A DNA stretch of 64,000 nucleotides from CAYPAV01 sp964408805 (GTDB lineage: Bacteria > Pseudomonadota > Alphaproteobacteria > UBA8366): assembly GCA_964408805.1 (NCBI GenBank), contig CAYPAV010000004.1, positions 212,099-276,098 of the forward strand, given 5' to 3'. The position numbers and the translations under genes are program-made. Below, piece by piece: positions 8,791 to 17,873 of the stretch (the stretch's first letter is position 1; each line of letters begins with the position of its first letter). Below the pieces are notes generated by a model. It searched no databases and was not told the DNA's origin. It saw only the letters and a list, made by a program, of their open reading frames with translations.

Positions 8791-10404
8791 ATGAGTGAAC
8801 CGACCGCCGACCCGTCCCGACGCTGGGGCATGGTGATCGATCTCAACCGCTGCGTCGGTTGCCAGACCTGCACCATCGCCTGCAAGCACGCCAACGACAC
8901 CGCGCCCGAGGTCCAGTGGCGCCGTGTCGTCGATGTCGAGGAGGGGGCCTTCCCGGACGTGCAGCGTTTCTTTCTGGTGACCGGTTGCCAGCATTGCGCC
9001 GATCCGCCCTGCGTCCCCGTCTGCCCGACCGGCGCCACCTTCCAGCGCCCGGATGGGATCGTCGACATCGACTACGGGCAATGCATCGGCTGCGGCTATT
9101 GCGCCGTCGCCTGCCCCTATGAGGCGCGGACCATCGTGAAGTCGCAGGCCTGGTATTATGGCGAGTCGACCGCGCAGGAGCGCGCGGTGGCGCACCAAGA
9201 CCGGATTGGCGTTGCGCAAAAATGCACATTCTGCGCCGATCGGGTCGAAGCCGGCCTCGACCGGGGACTGACGCCGGGCATCGATCCGGCGGCCACGCCC
9301 GCCTGTGCCGCCGCCTGTATCACCCAGGCGATTTCCTTTGGTGATTTCAACGACAAGGACAGCAACGTCTCGAAACTGACCGAGACGGCGGCGAACCTAC
9401 AAATCAATGCCGAGCTCGGCGCCGATCCGCAGATCAAATACCTTTACGAGACGCCGGCGGTGCCGGGGCGCGATGTTGCCGCCGATGAGGACCGCCTTCG
9501 CGATCCGGAAAATCCCCTTGTGGGCCGGCGCCAGACCTTCTGGGACTGGCGGGCGGCGATGAACTGGATGATGGGCGGGCTTGGCTCCGGCTATGCGATC
9601 GTTCTCTGGTGTCTGTACCTGGCCGGGCGCATCCAGCCCGACACCCTGGCCCAGGGGAATGTGACCGCGGCGGTCCTGATGGCGATTGGCCTCTTTTCCG
9701 TCTTCATGAAGCTCGGCCGGCCGATGCGGTCTTGGCGGGCGATATTGCGGCCACAGTCTTCGTGGATGACGCGGGAACTTTACGCCGCCGCCGTCTTTTA
9801 TCCCGCTGTCGGGGCCGGCTATCTTTGGCAATCGCCGGCGGCGTTTTGGCTGGCGGGACTTGCGGCCGCCGCGTTTTTGTTCTCGCAGGCGCAGATTCTA
9901 TACCGAGCGCGGGGCATTCCGGCCTGGCGGTCGCCGCTCATCCCCTGGATGGTCGTTGCCTCGGGTTTGGCCGAGGGGGTCGGGCTGCTTGCCTTTTCAA
10001 TTGGCCTACCCCGGGGATTTCCGGTCGTTCTCGATGGTGTCGCGGAAGGCGCCATCCTCCTTCTTGTGGTGAACGCCATGCTGTGGCGGGCCTATGTGTC
10101 GGGGGCGGTGGAGGAGGGAATCGGGCCGCTGGCGCGCGATGCGCTCGACGAGGTCAACCAGGCGATCCGCATCGGCGGCTACATGGTGCCGGTGGTGCTC
10201 TTCGCGATCGCCGCGCTCGCGCCTCATATTCCATTGGTGATCTATACCGTGGCCGGGCTGGCCGCGATCGCGGGCGGCGCCTTTTGGAAATGGGCGGTCC
10301 TGCTTCGCGCGGGCTATCACCAGGGCTTCGTCCTGCCTAGGGCACCGCAACGAGGCTCCGGTGCGTTTGCGGCTCCCTCGCGTCTCGGCGGTGCCGCCGA
10401 ATAG
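8791..10404 (+). CDS. fusion of four-cluster ferredoxin subunit and NrfD-type membrane anchor
   Basis: 537 residues. The N-terminal ~250 form an electron-transfer subunit with four Cys groups: RCVGCQTCTIACKH, GCQHCADPPCVPVCP, QCIGCGYCAVACP, and CTFCADRV with the late CAAAC. From about residue 270 a hydrophobic NrfD/PsrC-like domain with eight or so membrane segments follows. In most Mo-enzyme systems these are separate genes (PsrB/PsrC, PadC/PadD); here they form one chain. It would carry electrons between the catalytic subunit and the quinone pool. Start ATG at 8791, two bases after the preceding stop, so coupled expression is expected. Confidence 0.88.
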   Translation: MSEPTADPSRRWGMVIDLNRCVGCQTCTIACKHANDTAPEVQWRRVVDVEEGAFPDVQRFFLVTGCQHCADPPCVPVCPTGATFQRPDGIVDIDYGQCIGCGYCAVACPYEARTIVKSQAWYYGESTAQERAVAHQDRIGVAQKCTFCADRVEAGLDRGLTPGIDPAATPACAAACITQAISFGDFNDKDSNVSKLTETAANLQINAELGADPQIKYLYETPAVPGRDVAADEDRLRDPENPLVGRRQTFWDWRAAMNWMMGGLGSGYAIVLWCLYLAGRIQPDTLAQGNVTAAVLMAIGLFSVFMKLGRPMRSWRAILRPQSSWMTRELYAAAVFYPAVGAGYLWQSPAAFWLAGLAAAAFLFSQAQILYRARGIPAWRSPLIPWMVVASGLAEGVGLLAFSIGLPRGFPVVLDGVAEGAILLLVVNAMLWRAYVSGAVEEGIGPLARDALDEVNQAIRIGGYMVPVVLFAIAALAPHIPLVIYTVAGLAAIAGGAFWKWAVLLRAGYHQGFVLPRAPQRGSGAFAAPSRLGGAAE

Positions 10405-10492
10405 GTAGCGAAACACCCGGCTTTGCCGGCCGGGCCCGCGATCTAGATTGTGTCCGGCGACGACCCGTTTCATTCCAGGAGCAGATCTCGAC

Positions 10493-11710
10493 ATGAAAGG
10501 TCCTTTGGACGGTCTCAAAGTATTCGACCTCACCCGGGTTTTGGCGGGGCCGCATTGCACGCAGCTCCTGGGCGATCTCGGTGCCGAGATCATCAAGATC
10601 GAACGGCCGGGCGCCGGCGACGACACGCGCGGCTTTGCCCCCCCATACATTCGCGACGACGCCGGCGAGGAGACCAGCGAGAGCGCGTATTACGCGGGCG
10701 CCAACCGCAACAAGCGCTCGATCACCCTCAACCTCGGCACACCGGAGGGCCAGGCCTTGGCGAAGCGCCTGATGGCCGATTGCGATATCCTGGTGGAGAA
10801 CTTCAAGACGGGCACGCTGGAGCGCTACGGTCTCGGTTACGAACAACTGAAGGAGACCTATCCCCGGCTGATCTATTGCTCGATTACCGGTTTCGGCCAG
10901 ACCGGCCCCTATGCGCCCCGCCCCGGCTATGACGGGCTGATCCAGGCGATGGGAGGTGTGATGGGCCTGACCGGCGTGCCCGACGGGGAACCGATGAAGG
11001 TCGGCGTGCCTATTGGCGACCTGATGGCGGGCATGTATGCCACGGTCGGCATTCTGGCCGCCGTCCGCCACCAGATCGAGACCGGCGAAGGCCAGTTCAT
11101 CGATATCGGCATGCTGGACACCCATGTCGGATGGCTGGCGAACCAGGGGATGAACTACCTGGCGACGGGCGAGGTCCCGGAGCGCCTCGGCAACCAGCAT
11201 CCCAATATCGTGCCCTATCAGGTAATGCCGACGGCGGACGGCTATATCGTTCTTTCGGTCGGCAACGATCCAACCTTCGAACGCTTTTGCAAAGTCGCGG
11301 ATTGCGAGGAATTGCAGGCCGACGACCGCTTCAAGACCAATGCGGATCGGGTGTCTAACCGGGCCCATGTGACCGAGACCTTGAACGAGATCACGAAAAA
11401 GAAACCCTCCGCCTGGTGGCTGGAGAACCTTGAGGCGGCGAATATCGGCTGCGGCCCGATCAACACCCTGGCGGAGGTCTTCGCCGACCCCCACGTAAAG
11501 GCGCGCGAGATGGTCGTCGAAATGGACCACCCCGCCACGGGCGCCGCACCGGTCAAGCTGATCGCCAATCCGATCAAGCTCAGCGCCACCCCGCCGACCT
11601 ACCGCCAGCCCCCGCCGATGCTCGGGCAGCACACGGAGGAGATCCTCAAGGAATCGCTCGGCCTGGCGGCGGACGAGATCGCCAAGCTGCGTGAGGACGG
11701 AACGGTTTAA
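10493..11710 (+). CDS. CaiB/BaiF family (class III) CoA-transferase
   Basis: 405 residues. Transfers CoA between carboxylic acids through an aspartyl-CoA anhydride; the catalytic Asp is in the GYDGLIQAMGG segment, and the N-terminal LDGLKVFDLTRVLAGP is the family signature. Start ATG 10493 follows AGGAG; the frame continues upstream to 10448 without a ribosome site. It lies 88 bases after the FeS-NrfD gene on the same strand, which suggests that the Mo enzyme handles a CoA thioester made or released by this protein. The exact acid is unknown. Confidence 0.88.
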   Translation: MKGPLDGLKVFDLTRVLAGPHCTQLLGDLGAEIIKIERPGAGDDTRGFAPPYIRDDAGEETSESAYYAGANRNKRSITLNLGTPEGQALAKRLMADCDILVENFKTGTLERYGLGYEQLKETYPRLIYCSITGFGQTGPYAPRPGYDGLIQAMGGVMGLTGVPDGEPMKVGVPIGDLMAGMYATVGILAAVRHQIETGEGQFIDIGMLDTHVGWLANQGMNYLATGEVPERLGNQHPNIVPYQVMPTADGYIVLSVGNDPTFERFCKVADCEELQADDRFKTNADRVSNRAHVTETLNEITKKKPSAWWLENLEAANIGCGPINTLAEVFADPHVKAREMVVEMDHPATGAAPVKLIANPIKLSATPPTYRQPPPMLGQHTEEILKESLGLAADEIAKLREDGTV

Positions 11711-11744
11711 GTTTCCTTCTCCCTCCCCCGCTTACGTCCCCGCG

Positions 11745-12812
11745 TCAGGCTGCGGCGCGGGTCTGGAATTCAGGGGCGACCTTGTCCATGAACAGGCGGA
11801 TGCTGTTTTCCGTGACCTCGTAGGGCGAGGGGCCGATTCGGAATTGCAGGATGACGCCGCCGACGCCGATCGCATCGACCTTCGCGAGCCGCTCCGCCAC
11901 CGTGGCGGGCGAGCCGCAGATCAGACTGTGCTTGACGATATTGCGGGCCGCCGTGGCGGGCGCGGTGCCGGTCTCTCCCGGCTTCGCCATGCTTTCACCG
12001 CGTTCGGCCAGGATGCGGGTGCGCATCTTGGCGCGCTGCTCGCGCTGCGCCTCGAAGAGGGGAATGCCGACGCGTTCCGCCTCGGCGTCGGTTTCGGCGA
12101 CGAAGATATTGCGCCAGACCCAGGTCTGGTCGACGGCGGACGCTACGTGCGCGTCGTCGAAGCCGGCCTCACTCATGGTCTTCCGATAAAGATCCATGCG
12201 CTGCTTGGTGATCGCATCGGTCTGGACGTTCATCAGGAAGGGGCGGCCCTGCCGGGCCATGTCCAGCGTCGATTCCTCGCCGGAGCAGGCGCGAATCAAA
12301 TAGGGATGCGGTTTCGTATAGGGTCTCGGTCGCAGCATCGGCAGCCACAAGTTCCAGTACTTTCCCTTGTGCTCGTAATTCTCTGTCGTCCAAGACTTGA
12401 TCATGATTTCTTCGGATTCGAGCAACCGTTCCTGGGCCTCCTCCGGCGCGATGCCGTAACCCCGGTAATCGTAAATATTATGCGCGGTACCCCGGCCCAG
12501 CCCGACGATTAGCCGCCCCTTCGAGAGGTGATCGATCATCGCCATCTGCTCCGCCATTCGGATCGGATGATGCAGCGACATCTGGGCGACCGCGAAGCCG
12601 AGCTTGATTCGCTTCGTCGCCACGGCGAGCGCCGCGGCAAAACTGACAGGGTCGACATAGGCGCAATTGCCGTCGAAATGGTGCTCCGCGAGCCACAGCA
12701 CTTCCATTCCCAACTCATCGCAGAGCACGGCCTCCGCCAGGCTATCGTCGATTACTTGGCCGTCTTGCTCCGGCGTTTCCGCTTGCGGGAACAGAAAATT
12801 GCTGAACTTCAC
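11745..12812 (-). CDS. LLM-class flavin-dependent oxidoreductase (bacterial luciferase-like)
   Basis: 355-residue TIM-barrel monooxygenase using reduced FMN or F420. Luciferase-family hallmarks include WLAEHHF near residue 40, the SLHHPIRMAEQMAMID stretch and GLGRG. The start is GTG 12812 preceded by a strong AAGGAGAT. It converges on the CoA-transferase with a 34-base gap and no clear terminator. The oxidised substrate cannot be told from sequence. Confidence 0.87.
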   Translation of the reverse strand: MKFSNFLFPQAETPEQDGQVIDDSLAEAVLCDELGMEVLWLAEHHFDGNCAYVDPVSFAAALAVATKRIKLGFAVAQMSLHHPIRMAEQMAMIDHLSKGRLIVGLGRGTAHNIYDYRGYGIAPEEAQERLLESEEIMIKSWTTENYEHKGKYWNLWLPMLRPRPYTKPHPYLIRACSGEESTLDMARQGRPFLMNVQTDAITKQRMDLYRKTMSEAGFDDAHVASAVDQTWVWRNIFVAETDAEAERVGIPLFEAQREQRAKMRTRILAERGESMAKPGETGTAPATAARNIVKHSLICGSPATVAERLAKVDAIGVGGVILQFRIGPSPYEVTENSIRLFMDKVAPEFQTRAAA

Positions 12813-12940
12813 GTTTGATCTCCTTGTCTGCCGAATTGTTTTGGAAAACGTCGTGGTCGCGGTTCAATTAATATTGGCCGGGAAAGTTGGTTTGGGAACC
12901 CGATGATGCCGGCGAATGCCCGAGTCGGGCGGCGGCCGGC

Positions 12941-13453
12941 TCAGCAGAAAAGCAGACGCGGTTTCGCGGTGTCCGAAAAGGCCGCGCCTTCCTCGTCGCC
13001 GCGTACCACCGCGAGGCCGGGTCCGAATTTTTCAGCCGCCGGCCCCACTTCCGAACTGCCTTCGATAAAGGGTTTGTAGGCGGCATCGTTCACCAGGATA
13101 TGGTGGCTGAGCCAGGCCTTCAGATAATCGAGAATCTCCTCGAGCGTGGCTTTATCCACCGTTCGCGCGAGCTTGTTCCGCATATCGTATATGAACTGGG
13201 TGAAGCCGCCGTGTTCTCGCATATGATCCGCGAAATCCGGAAAATGGCAGGCCTGCATGACGCTTTCCTCTCGCGAGAAATGATATTGCGTATAGGTCAC
13301 GAGTTCGCGGAACAGATCGGCCAGGGCCCGATGGTTGATCTTGGTCTCCAGCATGTCATGCAGTTCGTTGATGATGGCGATGAGGGCGCGGTGATCGGAG
13401 TCGATCAATACGTCTCCCACGCTCATATCGTCTTGCCATTCGAAAAAGGCCAT
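12941..13453 (-). CDS. bacteriohemerythrin
   Basis: 170-residue O2-binding diiron protein. Ligands follow the hemerythrin pattern: H in DSDH, HxxxE in YHFSREE, HMREH, and the late HHILVND. Residues 1-135 form the domain; the last ~30 are extra. Start ATG 13453 with GAGGGAA upstream. A near-perfect FNR-type box lies about 70-80 bases upstream, consistent with induction at low oxygen. Likely role: oxygen delivery or buffering for micro-oxic enzymes. Confidence 0.9.
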   Translation of the reverse strand: MAFFEWQDDMSVGDVLIDSDHRALIAIINELHDMLETKINHRALADLFRELVTYTQYHFSREESVMQACHFPDFADHMREHGGFTQFIYDMRNKLARTVDKATLEEILDYLKAWLSHHILVNDAAYKPFIEGSSEVGPAAEKFGPGLAVVRGDEEGAAFSDTAKPRLLFC

Positions 13454-13520
13454 GAAGTTCCCTCGTACGCGGAATTATACCCCCCCAGCCTATAGTCGAG
13501 GCTACGATGTGTCGGCGGCA

Positions 13521-13534
13521 TTGATCTGGATCAG
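13521..13534 (-). promoter_or_regulatory. FNR/FixK-type box upstream of bacteriohemerythrin
   Basis: TTGAT-CTGG-ATCAG on the plus strand matches TTGAT-N4-ATCAA at 9 of 10 positions. Its centre is about 75 bases upstream of the hemerythrin ATG, which would put a -41.5 activator site over a start with a 5' leader of about 33 bases. Confidence 0.55.
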
Positions 13535-13560
13535 ATTCGCCCGGGCCGCGCAAGAATCAT

Positions 13561-13899
13561 TCAGAGATTTTCACCATCGAGCCAATTCCGCCCGAGACGG
13601 TCCTCGATTTCGACGACCCAAAGATCGGGGTCGTATTCCGTTTGTCTTCTGATGTAAACGTCGGCTTCGGCCTCCTCGACGAGCTGGCCGTCGAGGGCTT
13701 GGCGCCAGCCGAGCCGGCCTTCCGAATCGCGTGCCTGGGTCATGACCCTGCAGCCGGCCTCGAGCTGGTTCAGCTTGACGATAACGACGCCGCTATGGGG
13801 ATCGCCGCGCCGGGCCACGACGACGGGCACGCCGGCGGCGCTACAGCGTTTGACATGGGCCTTGACCCAAAGTTCGGTCGGGATTCGCGTCTCCGGCAT
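13561..13899 (-). CDS. DUF1491 family protein
   Basis: 112-residue protein of the alphaproteobacterial DUF1491 family: N-terminal RIPTELWVKAHVKRC, central RGDPHSGVVIVKLN and a C-terminal WVVEIEDRLGRNWLD. Function unknown. ATG at 13899. It lies upstream of hemerythrin on the same strand, with a 107-base gap that contains the FNR-type box, so the two genes are probably transcribed separately. Confidence 0.85.
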   Translation of the reverse strand: MPETRIPTELWVKAHVKRCSAAGVPVVVARRGDPHSGVVIVKLNQLEAGCRVMTQARDSEGRLGWRQALDGQLVEEAEADVYIRRQTEYDPDLWVVEIEDRLGRNWLDGENL

Positions 13900-14020
13900 C
13901 GCCGGAGGATAGCATGTTGGCTTTACGGGCGATCAAGCGGCGAATCCGCCTTCTTCGCATTGACAGAATCCCCCTGGATGGAAACACTGCCGCCCCTCAG
14001 CATCCTGGGAGTATCACCTC

Positions 14021-15739
14021 ATGGCCGACAAGAAACGCCGCAGCACCGCCTGGTTCGGACCCACCGATCGCGACGGTTTCGTACATCGAAGCTGGATGCG
14101 GAACCAGGGCCGGCCGAGCCATCTGTTCGACGGCCGTCCCGTCATCGGCATCTGCAACACTTGGTCCGAGCTGACCCCCTGCAACGGTCATTTCCGGGAG
14201 CTGGCCGAACACGTGAAACGCGGCGTCTACGAAATGGGCGGGTTTCCGGTCGAGTTTCCGGTGATGTCGCTGGGCGAGACCCTGATGCGGCCGACGACAA
14301 TGCTGTTCCGCAACCTCGCCTCCATGGATGTCGAGGAATCGATTCGCGCCAATCCGATGGACGGCGTCGTCCTTTTGACCGGTTGCGACAAGACCACGCC
14401 GTCCCTGTTGATGGGGGCGGCGAGCTGCGGCTTGCCGACGATCGTCTGTTCCGGTGGGCCGATGCTGAACGGCAAGTTCCGCGATCGCGATATCGGCTCC
14501 GGCACTAGTGTTTGGGAATTCTCCGAGGATGTCCGCGGCGGCAAGATGACGCTACAGGATTTCATGGACGCCGAGGCCGGCATGTCGCGCTCGGCGGGCC
14601 ATTGCATGACCATGGGCACGGCCTCGACCATGGCCTCGATGGTGGAGGCGCTCGGCATGGGGTTGCCGACCAACGCCGCCATCCCGGCCGCCGATTCCAG
14701 GCGGAAGGTGGTCGCTCATATGGTCGGCCGGCGCGCCGTCGAGATGGTTGAGGCGGACCTCACGATCGACAAGGTTCTTACGAAAGAAGCCTTCGAAAAC
14801 GCCATCATGATCAACGGCGCCATCGGCGGCTCGACCAATGCGGTCGTGCATCTGCTGGCGATCGCCGGACGGATCGGGATCGAGCTCTCGCTCGACGACT
14901 GGGACCGGTTGGGGCGCGATATGCCGTGTCTCGTCAATTTGATGCCGTCGGGCAAATACCTGATGGAGGATTTCTATTATGCCGGGGGTCTGCCGGCGGT
15001 AATCAAGGAAATTGGCGATCGCATCCACAAGGAGGCACTGACCGTAAACGGCCAAACGATCTGGGAAAACGTGAAGGAGGCGCCTTGCTACGACCGGGAC
15101 GTGATCTTCACCCAGAAGAAACCGTTCAAGGACTCAGGGGGTATCGTCGTTTTGCGCGGCAATCTGGCGCCGTCCGGCGCCATCCTGAAGCCGTCCGCCG
15201 CCACGGCCGAACTGATGCAGCACAAGGGCCGCGCCGTCGTCTTCGAGGACATCGATCACTTCAAGGAGAAGGTCAACGATCCCAACCTCGACGTCGAGCC
15301 GAACGATGTTCTGGTGCTGAAGAATTGCGGCCCGAAGGGCTATCCGGGCTTCCCCGAGGTCGGCAATCTGGAGCTGCCGCCGAAGATCCTGGCCCAGGGT
15401 ATCACCGACATGGTGCGCATTTCTGATGCCAGGATGAGCGGCACCGCCTACGGCACCGTCGTCCTCCACACCTCGCCCGAGGCCGCGGCTGGGGGCACGC
15501 TGGCCCTGGTCCGGGACGGCGACATGATCGAGCTCGACGTCGAAGGGCGGAGACTCCATCTCGACGTCTCCGACGAGGAGCTGGAAAGCCGCCGCGCCGA
15601 ATGGTCCCCGCCGACGGGCCCGATCGACCGCGGCTACTACAAGCTCTACACCGACCACGTGCTACAGGCGGATACGGGCGCGGACCTCGATTTCCTGGTG
15701 GGCGCGTCCGGCGCGCCGGTGCCGCGCGAGAGTCATTGA
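14021..15739 (+). CDS. IlvD/Edd family sugar-acid dehydratase
   Basis: 572-residue iron-sulfur dehydratase. Cluster Cys residues lie in GICNTWSELTPCN, GCDKTTPS and GHCMTMGTASTMA. The N-terminal GFVHRSWMRNQG motif is characteristic of arabinonate/xylonate-type pentonate dehydratases rather than of true dihydroxy-acid dehydratase IlvD. Likely converts an aldonate to a 2-keto-3-deoxy acid. Start ATG 14021 follows GGGAG. First gene of a three-gene unit with a 2-hydroxyacid dehydrogenase and DenD, which supports sugar-acid catabolism. The precise substrate is not determinable. Confidence 0.88.
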   Translation: MADKKRRSTAWFGPTDRDGFVHRSWMRNQGRPSHLFDGRPVIGICNTWSELTPCNGHFRELAEHVKRGVYEMGGFPVEFPVMSLGETLMRPTTMLFRNLASMDVEESIRANPMDGVVLLTGCDKTTPSLLMGAASCGLPTIVCSGGPMLNGKFRDRDIGSGTSVWEFSEDVRGGKMTLQDFMDAEAGMSRSAGHCMTMGTASTMASMVEALGMGLPTNAAIPAADSRRKVVAHMVGRRAVEMVEADLTIDKVLTKEAFENAIMINGAIGGSTNAVVHLLAIAGRIGIELSLDDWDRLGRDMPCLVNLMPSGKYLMEDFYYAGGLPAVIKEIGDRIHKEALTVNGQTIWENVKEAPCYDRDVIFTQKKPFKDSGGIVVLRGNLAPSGAILKPSAATAELMQHKGRAVVFEDIDHFKEKVNDPNLDVEPNDVLVLKNCGPKGYPGFPEVGNLELPPKILAQGITDMVRISDARMSGTAYGTVVLHTSPEAAAGGTLALVRDGDMIELDVEGRRLHLDVSDEELESRRAEWSPPTGPIDRGYYKLYTDHVLQADTGADLDFLVGASGAPVPRESH

Positions 15740-15782
15740 GCGTTGCTTGCGATGCGACCGGCAAATTGAACAGAGGATGACA

Positions 15783-16802
15783 ATGCTGATACTGATGCCC
15801 GACGCCCGCTTCGACGGGCCGGCCGAGATCGAACAGGAAGAGGTCGGCGACCGGGCCGAGGTCAAGGTCTTCAAGGCCGAGCGGCTGGATGACATTCCGG
15901 ACGAGGTTTGGGGGGCGGCGGACGGCATGCTGCTTTGGGGCCGTATCGACTGCGACGCGGCGATGCTCGACCGGACGCCGAACCTTCGTGTCGTCACCCG
16001 GATGGGGGTCGGCTTCGACGTGATCGACCTCGAACGGGCGGGTGAATGCGGTGTCGCGGCCTGCAATGTACCGGATTACGGCACCACCGATGTCGCCGAT
16101 CATGCGATCGGCCTGATGCTGTCATTGACCCGCGGCATCGTCCGCCACCACGCGCGGATTTCCGAAGATCCCGTGAGGAACTGGCGCGCGATCGACTCAC
16201 CGGTGATGACGCGGGCGCGGGGCCGGGTCTTCGGCATCGTCGGGCGCGGACGGATCGGTACGGCGGCGGGACTTCGCGCGGCCGCTTTCGGAATGCGAGT
16301 GATCTTTTACGATCCCTACCTTCCGGATGGTGCCGACCTTTCGGTCGGTTTCGAGCGCTGCGAAACCTTGGAGGAACTCCTGGAAACAGCCGACGTCGTC
16401 AGCATCCACACGCCGTTGACGCCCGAGACGGAGGGCATGATCAACGGCCAGACCCTGGCGCGGATGAAACCGGAGGCGCTTCTGATCAACACCTCGCGGG
16501 GCCCCGTCGTCGACCTTGACGCGGTGACCGAGGCGCTTCGGGCAAACAAAATCGGCGCGGCGGGGCTCGACGTCGTGCCGGCGGAGCCGCCGGACCCGGC
16601 CCATCCTCTGTTCAAGGCTCTGAAGGCGGGCGAGGACTGGACCCAGGGCCGAGTTGTGGTGACGCCGCATGCGGCCTGGTACAGTCCCGACGGCAGCCGC
16701 GACCTTCGCCAAAAGGCGGTCCGGACGGTGATCAACTATCTGACCGGTGGGCCGCTCCGCAATTGTGTCAACGAGGCATTCCTGAAACGGGAGACCGATT
16801 GA
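15783..16802 (+). CDS. D-isomer specific 2-hydroxyacid dehydrogenase (CtBP-like)
   Basis: 339 residues. NAD-binding GRGRIGTAAG with a following Asp (FYDPY), catalytic Arg in INTSRGPVVD, Glu in the AGLDVVPAEPP region and His in TPHAAW are all present. Start taken at ATG 15783, spaced 6 bases from AGAGG; an ATG six bases earlier abuts the ribosome site. It follows the dehydratase by 43 bases, and its stop abuts the DenD start. Probably oxidises or reduces a 2-hydroxy/2-keto acid in the same sugar-acid route. Confidence 0.87.
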   Translation: MLILMPDARFDGPAEIEQEEVGDRAEVKVFKAERLDDIPDEVWGAADGMLLWGRIDCDAAMLDRTPNLRVVTRMGVGFDVIDLERAGECGVAACNVPDYGTTDVADHAIGLMLSLTRGIVRHHARISEDPVRNWRAIDSPVMTRARGRVFGIVGRGRIGTAAGLRAAAFGMRVIFYDPYLPDGADLSVGFERCETLEELLETADVVSIHTPLTPETEGMINGQTLARMKPEALLINTSRGPVVDLDAVTEALRANKIGAAGLDVVPAEPPDPAHPLFKALKAGEDWTQGRVVVTPHAAWYSPDGSRDLRQKAVRTVINYLTGGPLRNCVNEAFLKRETD

Positions 16803-17801
16803 ATGAAGATCGTCATTACGGGTGCGTGCGGCATGATCGGTCGAAAGATGGTCGACTCACTGCTCGCCGATCCGATGCTGGTTGACCGGACGGGTGCTGC
16901 GGCGGAAGTGAAGAAGATCGTCGCACTCGATGTCGTGGCACCCAATCCACCGCTCGCCGACGACCCCCGAGTCGAGGTGGTGACGGGCGAGGTAGATTCG
17001 GCTGAATTGATCACCGCCTTGATCGACGAAGAGACCGACAGCGTTTTCCATCTCGCCGCCGTCGTCAGTGCCGGTGCCGAGCAGGATTTCGGCCTCGGAA
17101 TGCGCGTCAATCTCGACGGCACACGCCTGGTGCTCGACCGTTGCCGGGCGCTGGGTCACGCGCCCCGCGTCGTCTTCGCCAGTTCTTGCGCGGCCTTTGG
17201 CGGCGATTTGCCGAACGGCGTCACCGATGCGACCACGCCGACACCGCAAACGACCTATGGCATCACCAAGGTGATCGGTGAATATCTGATCGACGATTAT
17301 ACCCGCAAGGGCTTCATCGACGGCCGGGCCCTTCGCCTGCCGACCATCGTCATCCGGCCGGGCCGCCCGAATAAGGCGGCCTCGACCTGGGCGTCGAGCA
17401 TCCTGCGGGAACCGCTCGCGGGTCGCCCGGCTGTCTGTCCCGTCGATGAGGCGACCGGCATGTGGGTGCTCTCGCCCCGCCGGGTAGTCGAGGCTTTCCG
17501 CCATGCCCATGATCTCGGCCCCGGGGACTGGGGAGCGCGGCGGGTCGTCAACATTCCCGGCATCACGGTTACGGTCGCCGAGATGATGGCGGGGCTGGAA
17601 AGATCGGGCGGAGCTGAAATGGCAGGGCGCGTGAGCTTTGAACACGATCCTTTCATCCAGGAAATCGTCGCGGGTTGGCCCAATCGGTTCGAGACGCCGC
17701 GCGGTGTTGCGATGGGGTTCCAACGGGATGTCGATCTCGACGAGATCATTCGCGTCTTCCTGGAGGACGACCTGGCCAGCCAGGCCGCCTATTACGACTG
17801 A
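16803..17801 (+). CDS. denD: D-erythronate dehydrogenase-type SDR
   Basis: 332-residue extended short-chain dehydrogenase. N-terminal Rossmann motif (VITGACGMIG), SSCAAFGGDLP, catalytic Y-x3-K in TTYGITKVIGE, and the RALRLPTIVIRPG-x-PNKAAS block match DenD, which oxidises D-erythronate at C2 in four-carbon acid catabolism. The usual partners (DenK kinase, OtnC decarboxylase, OtnI isomerase) are not in the window, so the substrate may differ. Its ATG directly follows the previous stop. Confidence 0.82.
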   Translation: MKIVITGACGMIGRKMVDSLLADPMLVDRTGAAAEVKKIVALDVVAPNPPLADDPRVEVVTGEVDSAELITALIDEETDSVFHLAAVVSAGAEQDFGLGMRVNLDGTRLVLDRCRALGHAPRVVFASSCAAFGGDLPNGVTDATTPTPQTTYGITKVIGEYLIDDYTRKGFIDGRALRLPTIVIRPGRPNKAASTWASSILREPLAGRPAVCPVDEATGMWVLSPRRVVEAFRHAHDLGPGDWGARRVVNIPGITVTVAEMMAGLERSGGAEMAGRVSFEHDPFIQEIVAGWPNRFETPRGVAMGFQRDVDLDEIIRVFLEDDLASQAAYYD

Positions 17802-17815
17802 ATCTCCCCACCCGA

Positions 17816-17845
17816 TTGACGCCTCTTTCCGATTGCCCCGATAAT
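17816..17845 (+). promoter_or_regulatory. sigma-70-type promoter for the small protein gene
   Basis: -35 TTGACG (17816-17821) and -10 GATAAT (17840-17845) with an 18-base spacer, placing a start near 17852, 22 bases before the ATG at 17874. Confidence 0.6.
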
Positions 17846-17873
17846 GCTGTCCGACGAGAGGGGGTGTCGAACG

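Noticed and set aside
10337..11632. 431-codon minus-strand frame
   Set aside because: Antisense of the CoA-transferase; no motif.
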